DNA of 64,000 nucleotides from Membranipora membranacea. Its lineage: Eukaryota > Bryozoa > Gymnolaemata > Cheilostomatida > Membraniporidae. The translations under genes and the position numbers were made by a program. This document shows, one piece after another, positions 1 through 12,100 of this stretch. The DNA lies in the NCBI GenBank assembly GCA_914767715.1, contig OU612068.1, forward strand, positions 23,314,001 through 23,378,000, in the 5' to 3' direction. The notes beneath the pieces were generated by a model. It did not search any database. It was not told where the DNA came from and saw only the letters and a list, made by a program, of their open reading frames with translations. Position 1 is the stretch's first letter. Each line of letters starts with the position of its first letter.

Positions 1-198
1 GCGTAAGTTTTCACAACCAAAAAATTTTACATTGAACAGACTATTAACTTTCGAGTCAGCTGCAGGAATCAAATTAGCAACCAGTCAGCGGCTATGAGGA
101 GATAGTCCTCTGACACCAGCTACTCCGCCACAGTCTCAACTCTAGGGTATCAGACGCTCACTTTTTGATCTGCTTTTGTTATTATGAGCATAATTTAC

Positions 199-3100
199 CT
201 GATCGAGAAGAAGTTTAAGCTCAGCGGATTGCTGGGTACCGGCTAACACCAGTTCTCTACTAGAATCGTGTATACTCAGATCATTTATATATAAACCAAG
301 TCTGAACATGTGATCTAAGTTCTCCATCCTAAAAAACAAAAATATGGCAACTATAATATGTTTTTTCTTGATCATATTATCTCGAAGGTGACTCACACTG
401 TATTACTACCTGAGTGAAATTCTATAGACCCCCTTGTGTTTCCTGTTTTGAGGGCGGAAAACAAAAATATAACACTTCTACTATATCACATATGATAATC
501 CGCTTTTACATTTTTAACATGAATTTTGACTCCGGAATCCCCGACTATACCATTATAATATATCATGATGATTTTACCTGGACTCCTGCGCCCAAACATG
601 TCACATAACTGAAATTACTCACAATAAGTTTTCCAACTGCCTTCTGACATTTGCTACACACACTAAACAGCATATAACCTGGAAAAAGCTTGTGAGAGAA
701 CAACTTCTCAGTTAACTTACACAGGTGTACCGAGGAACAGAATCGCACCCCACTCTTCCATGTGCAGCATTTGACCTCGTAGTACAAGAGTTTTCTTAAC
801 ACGACAACCGAAACCGTCGGCGATGCTGTTAGAGTCGTCCTGAGTAGAACCCAGAGTAGATTCATCGTCTACAGCAGTGTTCATCAGATCATCTAGAACC
901 GAACAAAAATAATCTCTAAAATTCTACACTCACTACTCTAAAAGCGATTGTTGCAAGCAATTTGAAAAACTTCATAATTATTTATATTGAAGTTTTCAGT
1001 TTTGCCGTACAAAGGAACTTTTCCCATTGATATTAATTCTCTTATGTGTCACCAGGGAGGTGTCACAGATCTGGGAGTTTTACAAAAGATTTTGACAAAA
1101 GAAATTCTAAATCATAAATACAGTCACTTTTTAGTTATAATTGTCGCATGACGGCACGTAAGTCAAAGTCATTGGTGTGCTTTGGTGATACTTGATCCGA
1201 TACACAAATGTTGAATATAAACCCCACAAACAGGATTGATTGATGATTAAAAAATACTGTCACTTTTTAGTTATAATTGTGGCACAACGTCATATTTCTA
1301 TTTTCTATTTATAATTTAGAAATCAACGGCAGACAAATATACACCTCTTTATATCCACCAGGATAATCATATACCACTTACTAGGGATTGAGAACTTTAC
1401 TACAAACAATACACCTGTCCCATGGGGCTATGAACATCTTCAAGTCTGACAGACTGGATTCTAGAAGTTTATCATGTGTGGATAATTTATAAAGGAAATA
1501 TGTATAGTTTGCAATAAGTCCAACACATGCGACACGTTGCACAGACAGCTGAACGTGTTACATCACCTCCGAGCTCCAAACTTGTGTCTATATAATAACA
1601 TAAGTATGTACAGTGACGTCTTGTGACATCCGCTTTGCTTAGTTAGGAAAATGGGTTGGGTTGTTAAGTACATACATGTCTGTGATGTTTATAAGAATCT
1701 AACAAACAACAACTGTATTTACTGCAGACGCTGTCTTACCTATATATCTGTTCTCGATGGTGTCAACAGATTGCAGCTCAAACACGTTGTTTGTATGTGT
1801 CAAGATCTGAAATTAGACAAGCCAATGTTTGACAAACAGCGATTATCAACAACATATTATTGTGTTACTCTGCCATCTGATCTTATCAGTACAACTTTCC
1901 TTATTCTCTTTGAAAAGAGGAACAATTTTACGCTCTATATGAGTGCCGATATTAATAAAAATTTGTGACTGACGCGGAAAAATTTGATTGAGAAGTTTAA
2001 TTGCGCTTGTTTGTTAATTCTATAACCAAGCCTGCAGAAACCATAAACATAATAATTATAATAATTATTAAGTAATGGTAGTAAGTAGCACTTTTGGCTT
2101 ATGTGGCCAAATGAGATTTTCCATTCGCTCTTTGCTGCCAGATGGAAACCAACAAAAGTGGGTCAGTTGACTGTCTGAATACATGGCTTTTTTTTCTAAC
2201 AGAATCAATTTCACTGCAGCGGTGACTGAAACCAGATAAGATCACTGATGACTGAAAGAGTTACAAAACTCATCTTATACAACCTCAGTATGAGTCACAT
2301 GAGTTATATACTGAGTTTGACCTAGCGCCTTGAGGGGGCGTCCAGAAGAACTGGGCCAATACTCTCAGAGCCAATACTCTCACAGAGAAATGGGCCTCTA
2401 CTCTCTGTTCAATATGCAAGGTGAGTAATCTAAGGCCACACCAAATTGATGTCTTGATCTAGATTTACCTCCCTCCTCTAAAATATTATCTGGGTCATAG
2501 AAATAAACTAAAATTACCTCCAGCCTCCAGCTGATAATTCTCTAAATTATTGTAAAAATAACACAAAATGCGTGATAAAATGAATTTCCCTCCAGCGTCC
2601 TCTCCATAATTGCCAAAAATAAAACAATAAAATGGAATTCCCTCCAGCCTCCTCTAGTATTTTGGCATAAAATGAAAAATAATATACCTCCTCCCTCCTC
2701 CAAAATTCCTTCTTGCTCGTCATCTAGATCAAGACATTAATTTGGTGTGGCCTAATGGCATATTTAAACATAGGGTACTGGAATAGTTCCACACATCTGT
2801 AAAATGCTAGCCGATGTGTTGGTCAGTAGAATGCTATACATTTACAAACAGAACAACAAATCAGTCACCCTGAGGAATTCAAGTTTATCAGACTGAATAC
2901 TGATTGACTAATACAGATCCCTGATGGAGATTATTTGGCAAATTAACATTTTGCAAAATGGATTTTTTAGATTTAAATTGTTGTATATTTTGGAGTTGGC
3001 CCTCCTTGATTCACAGGCCCCCTCCTGATATGCGTGTCTGTAATGGAGCACAGTCCATGTAGACTAATGTCTAAAAACTTACTTCGAAGTCTGGTATGTG

Positions 3101-6100
3101 GTCCTGATTGGCTAACCAATTACATACATATTGAGGTGCAAAGGTCATTACCTTCCTTTCATTGCTTTACCTCTGACCAAGTGACAGTGGAGCACAGGTC
3201 TACTCCAAAACCTGGGATTTTGGCAATGTTTGACTGCCCCCCTTCAGTTTTTGTTGTTTTGTTGTTTGAAGGTAATTCATGGTTTAGAAGACACATCCAA
3301 CTTTCATGGTCTCTGGAGTCAAAAGAAATTTGGACAGCACTTCCCTGAGAATTCTGTTTGAAAGACTACCTCCTAAGCTGCTCATACATACCTCATTTGA
3401 TGGATTTAGTCACCTGTAGCTCTTTCAGCAAACAATTTCAGTTCAAAAATCTTTTGAAATCATGCGCAGACGCGGATAAATTCAGAAAGAGAGCCAATGT
3501 TTATAAACACTTTCAGGTTTTTTCATGATGTGTCCGTACCATAAAAATTAAGGAAATACAACCAATGTATAAACCAATGAACTGAACAAACCACCAAACA
3601 ACAAAAACTCAAGGGGGGCAGTCAAACATTGCCAAAATCCCAGGTTTTGGAGTAGACCTGTGCAGTGGGGCTCAGAATATTGAAAAATGTAAGTATAACT
3701 CTTGGCTAAACCATGACTTGATAGTTTATTGAGAGTTTTACTACGTTGAGCTAAGCAATGGCTATGGTAGTGGCCTTAATGAAGGCACTGAGAGGAAAGA
3801 AGACTGACACACTGACTGGGTTCATTTTAAAATCATTGAACATTGGAATTTGACTGATTCTCGAACATCATCTGCCAAATCTAAATTATATCACTTCTCT
3901 TCTGGAACATCATAATAGGACATGCAAACACAATATATACCCATATCTGATGCTACTCCCTCCTCCTCCTCCAGCTGTTGACAAAAATGAGTGGTGATGT
4001 CATAATGAACACACCTTTATTATATTATCACAAATGCTAAAAAAGTCCTGGGTACCAACTAACGGATTTGACGCAAGCCGGTTTGAATGCCAGGGATAAA
4101 GTCCGTGTACCAACAACAAAAAGGGCCAGCATGAAAATGTTGATAACTTGGCGGCCGGGCATTGATGCATTTTAAGATGAGAGGCTTAGAGACCAGATTT
4201 ATAGTGCATGAAGGCAAATCATGGACACAAGTTTAGGGATCTACAGGGTCTGTGGGTGGGGAAAAAAATGATGCACAGACAAAGCTGTTAGAATGCTGCT
4301 TGTTAGTGATTTGGGATCTGCATGTTGGTTTGGATACTAGTCTCAAAGCAAACATGGTATGTGGTATGCCTGGGCAAAAAAAATATCCCTGCGGACGCGG
4401 TCTCTATTATGAATATCCGTGTTTAGTTTCATTACATTAGCATTCGGTTTTTGGGATAAATTTTTTTTAAAGGTGTGTTGGTGTTTCTTTTTTTATCTTT
4501 GGCGGAATAATGATAGTATGGTCTTTATCTCTGTTGATAAATTAGTACCATTTGATTGACCACCCTGAGTAGCTTTCATTGAAGTGCGGTTAGGATTTTT
4601 TCAGGATAAAACCATAGTTTGGCAAGATCCGGGGCATCTTGAGGCTTCTTCATTACAACCACAATCGGCTAATTTGTCTGCCTTACCCGGTGGCTGATAA
4701 TCCATGAACACAATAGGCCTATATTCATCATTTTCACAAGCTTCCAATTTATTTTCACCACCAAAAGTGGATGCGTTGCTGCTGCTTTCCAGTTTTTTTA
4801 TTTCAGCGCAATTGACTGCCCCCGTTGACTTGGTGTGAGTCAACCAGGACGACACATGAGTTTGACAGAACTGGTATATGGTGATGGAGGCTATGATTAT
4901 TGTATGATATGACGTAATGCTGTAGGCAATTGGGGCTGCAAACAAGGCCGCAAACAGACGATTGAGGCAAGATATGAACATTTACAAAGGATCACCACAA
5001 AGCTAAGTTAAATATCATGTATTGCTACTTTTTACAGCCATGTTTTAGTGATCCTCCCAACAAAAGTTTAGATCATTTGGAAGATTTGTCCAATTGTTGC
5101 ATACATTGGCCTGCTATGAACTTGGATGTTTGTAGCTGAGCTTTCAAGCGGGACCAATATAGCTAGCTAAATTGAGTTGAAAGGCTTTCGGTTTGAAGGT
5201 AGAACTACCTAAGCTTGTTGAACAACTTGTGTAAGCTATGAAGTTGGCTCAAAGATCTCTGTAGCGCAAGTGCTTTCTATCCTCTGTACAAGCAAACCTA
5301 GTGTGATAGCATGCAGACCAAATGAACTATGGAATGGCACATTCCCCCCTTTTTCCGCTGGTTACAGAATATCTAGGGGCCAGCACATAAATTCCTGAGA
5401 GCATGAGCATAAGTGCTGTTTATTCTCTTCACAAGCGAACATAGTGTTCTCGCATGCAGAGTTCTATAGTTTTACTGTATAGGTGATCTTCCAAACAAAG
5501 TTTAGATCATTTGGAAGCTTTGTCCAATCATTGCATTCATATGTGTAGCTTGCTAAACACTAAAATAAATTGAGTTGGAAGGCTTTCGGTTTAAAGGTAT
5601 AGACTTACCTAAGCTTAACAAAACAGCTCATGAAAGCCATGAAGCTGGCCGAAAGAGCCATACTTTAAAACAAAAAAAATTTGATAAGATGTGAAGAAAA
5701 CTGGCCAATTTGAAGTTAAGTCCCCATCATTGCAAACAATTGGATGTATATTAGAGGGGAATCTGTGGAGCAGGTGTCATTTACAAATTTTAGCATCAGC
5801 AAGCCGTTGGAGTTTTGACCAAAGCTGATAAGTTTGCCGAGTTGGAAAAAAAGTGTGCCAGGTTCGAAAGCTTGCTAGGTACAATAGCTTGCCAAGTACA
5901 ATAGCCTTCCCGTTGCAAAATTGGTGCGAAAGTTTGCCATGTCCTACACAAATGAATTTGTACCATGCAATTACCACTAACCATGTAGGCTACGTTTAAA
6001 AGGGATTTTGTAGCAATTTTTTATCGTTAATGGCCAGCTCTCATAGGTGGCTGACTTTGACTTCTTTTTATGGCAACATTTTCCAATGTTTATGGAATTT

Positions 6101-9100
6101 AATGCTTATTGCGTGATGTTTGGATTCCTTGCAGAAGTACATCATTAAGATGGTACATTAACAATTAACATTAAGGTGGTCATTAACAATGGTACAAGAA
6201 ATAAATTTTTGCATGGAATGGCGTCTGAGAAACTAATTCTGGGCACAAATGGCAGCAATAGTGAACAATTTTTGCCGTTGATGCAAACTGTTGTGTTTAG
6301 CCTAAGTTTTTCAAGCGGAAGTATATAGCCCTGTTTACACGGCCACGGGTTTTGGTTTTTTTGGTTTTTTGGGTGGCCATGTACTTCTCGGTATAGTATC
6401 AGTAGTTGCCTTCAGCTGTTTTAGCTCTAATCTTCACCACTTTGAGCTTTGACTTTTCCTCTGTTCCATAGGCAAATAAATTAACTTTGTCATTTATCAT
6501 ATTCAAAATAAATATAAATAAGTTGATTCCACTACATATTGCAGTAATAATGTGAAAACATGGCTAAGTTAAAAAAAATTTAAAACACCAATGAGTAAGA
6601 CCATGATCGAGGTCAAGGTCATGGTCTTACTCGTGGGTGTTTTACCTTAGCCATATTTTCACATTATTACTGCAATATGTAGTGGAATCAACTTATTTAT
6701 ATTTATTTTGAATATGATAAATGACAAAGTTAATTTATTTGCCTATGGAACAGAGAAAAAGTCAAGCTCAAAGTGGTGAAGATTAGAGCTAAAACAGCTG
6801 AAGGCAACTACTGATACTATACCGAGAAGTACATGGCCACCCAAAAAAACCAAAACCCGTGGCCGTGTGAACAGGGCTAGGAAGTATAATAATTGCTTTG
6901 CCAAGATGGGTCATCATCACATAACCAGTCCAAAGGCTGAAAAACCAGATAAATGTTTTGAGTCAGGTTGATTGCTGATAGCATTGGACCCCAGATCCAA
7001 AATCTTTGCTGACTGCATTAAGTGTCGAAATGCAATGAAAGACCCAATTGCAGGATGCTTTTCATCACATGTACTGCGAAAATCTTTATATTTACCTGTC
7101 TTTGAATTGTACCCCATGTGTTAGTATATTGTTTTAGACTTGGAAAGCCGGTGATTTGAATAATTTCTTTTTTTGGATCAGTACAGATTCCAGGTAAAGT
7201 ACCTATGAGCATAAAATTTTGGGGCCTTTCCTGGTAACGTGATTTTAATCAAGCATGTACTAAAGAAGAAGAAAAAAAAAGCCTTTATAAATGATGTTAA
7301 AATTTGAATTATTGCGTAATGCACACCAACAGGGAACTGATATGAGGAGAAAGGTGAAAGGTCAGAATCGCTGGCATCTTTATACAGACAGAAGAGTGAG
7401 CTCGTGATGTTCTCACTGCAAAACCAACATAGCAATGTGGATAGTAATTCGATAAGATAATTTTTCAAATTGTTCTTAAGTGTGTGTACGCTTTGGAAAT
7501 CTGATTTCCTTTCATTATATGCGATTGAAAAGGTGGGCATAGGATTTCATGCACAGACTTGGTTTTTTTTTAATTTTCCCAGTTACAATGGAGCACAAAT
7601 ACAGATTTGAACTCCTTGTTTAAATTTTGTCCGGGAAAACAACTGTATTGTACACATTTTACTGCCTTTCCTGTTTATTTGACAGAAGCTCAGAGATATC
7701 TTTGCAATAAAATGGACTAAAGCTATTTGTTATTTCATTCCACTGATTGACCAGGACAGAAAGCATCGGATATTCTTCCTGTAACTGCACATGACAATCA
7801 GCACTCACAATTAAAGTACTGTTCAACGGCTCCCATCATTAACATACTGGATGGTACAATTGAAATATAAAGTTACATCAACCTCTAGTCATGTTGGTCA
7901 TGACTCTTGATCATAAATCACTATCGCTTAATGTCATATTTGAATCAAAATTTGCGGCTCATCTCCTTGTGAGATCAAATGTTTCGATATTACGTACATG
8001 ATCATGTTATTTTTACAAACAAGTTTCCCACAATGCCTGTTTCACAGTGATGATATTATAAAGTTAAACACATGCACACAGTCCTTGTCTCAATTTGAGG
8101 GGATACGAGGGGTCAATTGTGCCATTGAATATGAAAACAAAAAACTTAATTCTACTCTTCACCCAACAAACCCACTTGGGATGTGTTTTGTACACCATGA
8201 TACTGAACCATGTTCCTCTTGCTAGATGGGGCAATTGCCACCTATTGGTACTGCACTACAAACCAGAGTGCCTGTATTTTGATGTCAAATTTGACAATTT
8301 ATAAAAATCGACTATTGTGTCTAAGTCGACATTTACATGAAAGATCAAGACATTTCATCGAAACAGCATGCACTTTAGCTTTCAAACAGAAGTGGCTGAC
8401 TATGGCATCATGTCTATGGTGCCTATCGATGATTCAACAGACAAGGTTGTTCATCTAACAGAATATCTGTTCGAAAATAACTTTCACCACCTTAAATTGG
8501 CTGGTCCGGTTTTCTTACTCAGTAAACTTTGGCCCAAAAGACCATTTAAGCCAAAGGATTTCCACTCTATGAAGCTGGTTACTTTCCAGTACGACATTGG
8601 TTTTGACTGGCACAATTTGTTGGTGACAAAAGATGATTATAACGTTGAAAACTAACGGAAACTTATCAAGGCCACTGTGACATAGTGCAAAGTTATGGGG
8701 GAAAATCGAAGGAAATTTCTTTGTTACCACTGAAAATTGCCTGAGATTTGATGGCCAGATTTTCCCCTAGTAAAGTCTCTTTTGACACCATTTGGGAGTC
8801 AGATTCATTTAATGATTTAGAGACTACTACTTATCCTGTTTGAAGGCTTATCATCCCCACGATCTAGAGATCAACAGTTGCGTTTGGAGGCCGATCTTGA
8901 AGCCAGTGACTAACAATCACTAAGATTTAATTTGTCACAGCTGGGGCGAATCGGTATTCACCAAAATGTCGGCGTCCTATTCTTCGCCAAAATACCTTAC
9001 TCAGAATTATTTTTATTCAAAAATGATGACCTTTTACTGGAATGTTTTTGATGTGTTGTATAAATAAATACCGGAATCAAATGATGAAGTTGCAGCCCGT

Positions 9101-12100
9101 TGATTGATTATGCAGCAATAATTGACATGAGAAAAAAAAATACTACACATAATTTATGTAGTTAGGCCAGAGACTATATCTATAGTCTCTGGTTAGGCCC
9201 CACAGGATTGAATTAATTGAGACAAATTTGTCAAATTTTAATTAATGATTACCGTCTCCCAGCTGAAATCAATGATTGGTCTCTCAAGATGAAACAAGTC
9301 ATCCAACTGGGATCCAACAAGATGTGGTAGAACTGAGTTCATCGCTACTCCAACTGATATTATTACCAACTCCCTGCAAAATATGGCAGAGATATTATAA
9401 ATACGCAAGGGAAATTATCAGCATACAGTATATAAAGCATCAATGTATATTTTTCCCAAGTCTCTTAGGTTCACTGCCAATAAATAAATATAATTGTAGG
9501 AAAAAGAGTAAAATTTCAATTCACTTTGCATGACATTGGATGTACAATGCTAAAATTCAAAATTTTCGATTAGAGTCAGTCTTTGGGCTTTGTGTTTTCA
9601 GCAAAGTTTACCAATATTGGAATTGGTGAAATATCAGGTATTGCGAAAGAATTAGATAAGCTCTTCAAATGTCTGACTTACGCTTTGTTTGCCTAAAATA
9701 TCATTAATGCTGTCGGATTTTAGCACATTACCAGTGTGAAATATGTCATTAGGATCTCTGTTCATGTCCATGGGGCCTTGCATCTTCTTGATTAAACTAT
9801 GTGTGAACATCCCTAAGTAGTTTCCTGTCATTTACTCTCAAGTAACACAGCAAGAAAACCCTCATGTAGCCTACAGCTTACTGGTTGGTTTGGACACAGA
9901 TTATGATTAACATTTTTGAATCATCATCCCAGGGGATATTGGCTGATATTTGAGGCCACTGCTCCATATTTAAAGCCTTAATTTGTAACTTCAGACCTAG
10001 AAAGATTCCCAGGAGTCTCTTTTCAGCACAATTTTCTGTATTTGTTTTTGTGCTGCATTGAAATGCATGTATTGGTATATATCTTCACATATCGTTAGCA
10101 CACTATGACCTTAGATCAAGTTTGATCCAATTTGCCCACTTTCCGGTCGTTCCCATTCTACTGGTGAGCGCCTTTTAACGGTGGGTCGAAGGGGGCAACT
10201 CCAAATACAGGCGAATTGGATCATACTTGATTTAATGTTACCTACCTATTTAAAACCAGATGGAAAGGAAAGAGATTGAAGAACTGTTGTGAGGTTATGG
10301 GCAGCTCGATATCCTTGGAGGAGAATTTTTTCTGAATTCTAACAAAGCTCTCAGTATTATCAAATGTGAGGCGCATCTGAGCGTAGCTTGTACCGTGTGA
10401 GTCGTCAACTACCAGCTCTACAACCTTTATGTCTGTGCCATAAAACTCCTTTCCCACTTGTCTAACCTTTAAGGAACAATATAATAACATAATACATATG
10501 TAAACAGCATTCACAGTCTCATTATGATGCAATACAAATTTTTTGAAAATTGTAGCATTTTGTGGTTCTAAGTCTCTGTTAGCCTAAAATTAGCTCTCTA
10601 TAGTGTTTGGCATAGCTGCCTAGCTTTATATATTTATCCATAGCTATGAAGAGGAAGACTATGAAACTCAACTGATCTCTATTTTAAAACTAGACAAACT
10701 GAATATACACCTATTTTTTCGTTCCGTAGCTCAAGCTTCATCGAAAGATAATCACCCATGCCACAGAAAAAAAAAACTTTCAATCTAACAGCCCTCTTGA
10801 CAAAAATAACAAATTCACTTGATAAGTTTTACCATTCGATTTGTTGTTGAATGTGTCCAAGTGATTTGAGTGCCAAATAAAACTAATACATTTTATATAT
10901 AGATAACTTACTTGGCCTTTGAGGTAGTTCTTGAAGCCTCTCCTTTTACTGCGATAATGAAGAGTTATGCCATCGATGGTTTCATCAGTGACAAAAAATG
11001 AAGGGGGTTTGATTTTTGGGTAGCTGAATCTCAAATACTCGTGTAGATTATCGAGATTACTGAGGAAGTCTCGAACATTTCGTCCCAGCACCTTGAGAAT
11101 TCTACCATAAGACAGGCCAATTAAATAACCAGTAATTAGTAATATTGCGCAAGGAGATAAACAAGGACTCTCAATATTCTAAATCTTCTTTAATGACAAT
11201 CTATAACAGGTTTTAACTTTGGCGATTAGGAGTGAACTAATGACTCGTCGAGACATGATACATAAGTAAGCTATGGCGCAAGCTACTCGATGAATCAGAG
11301 GTCTTTGTCTACGTTTCCTGGTGAGATTGTGATGCAATGTGCAGCAGATAGGATAGATGACGGTTGTTGTTCAAGAACCTCTGACAGATCATGATATCCC
11401 AGAGGTTGGCTAGAAACATTTGATCCACCATGTACAGTGTACACCACATTTCATGTTATAGACCCAATACCACACAGTGCGGGGCTTATGAAACAGCTTA
11501 TTTGTGTCGTCCACTGACGTATCAGTTAAATATATTTTCACAATCATTTATACTATGAATCTTAGCTCGATTTCTCCTTATAATGAATAATAAATTTTCT
11601 TCTACGAGTTGGTTATGAAAGACATGGTATTCACCAATTTGTGTAGTTTGCTTTACAAATAAAAGCGAAATCTCCATTATATAAGATATCAATAATTGAA
11701 ACTCTGGAATATTTAAAAGCTATAAATGACGGCCATGGATTTCACAAATTACACCTTATTTTAACACTTGAGCAATCGATGTTGCTATGGAGTCAACCTC
11801 CTGCAAAGGATATATATAGAAGGATGTGATATCATCTCGGTCTCTTTTTGTAGATACGAACCTGTCATAACCATAACGTGAAACATATGAAACAAACGTA
11901 ACTCCGAATGATTCCATCAGTTCCTCTTGTGGCATTCCTGTGACTTCTTGTGCTGCCCGTGCTAGGCGAGGAATCACTGTCTCACTGTACACCTGGAAAA
12001 ATACAAATTATTGTACGTTTAACGAGTTTGGCCTTGCATGACCAGATTAAACCACCAAAATACGTGGTAGGCAAAATTGAAAGTTGTTGTTCCGGTTTGG

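Larger units (their letters stand above)
1807..9252 (-). other. Giant intron 5 of cyclase copy A (7.4 kb), mostly repeats
   Basis: This intron separates exon 5 (9253) from exon 6 (1806); the equivalent intron in B and C is about 240 bp. It holds a MITE (2,424-2,756), two fold-back elements (about 3,190-3,670 and 6,332-6,882), diverged direct repeats (5,051-5,660), a short hairpin near 9,166-9,192 and two unrecognised ORFs (4,601-4,981 minus, 8,368-8,655 plus). I see no further cyclase exon in it. Confidence 0.75.

Noticed and set aside
563-865. 100-codon minus-strand ORF near the left end
   Set aside because: It is a wrong-frame shadow of cyclase exon 7 (892-721); the homologous frame is set by the splice phases.
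1651-1968. 105-codon plus-strand ORF
   Set aside because: It overlaps, antisense, the well-supported exon 6 of cyclase copy A (1806-1740).
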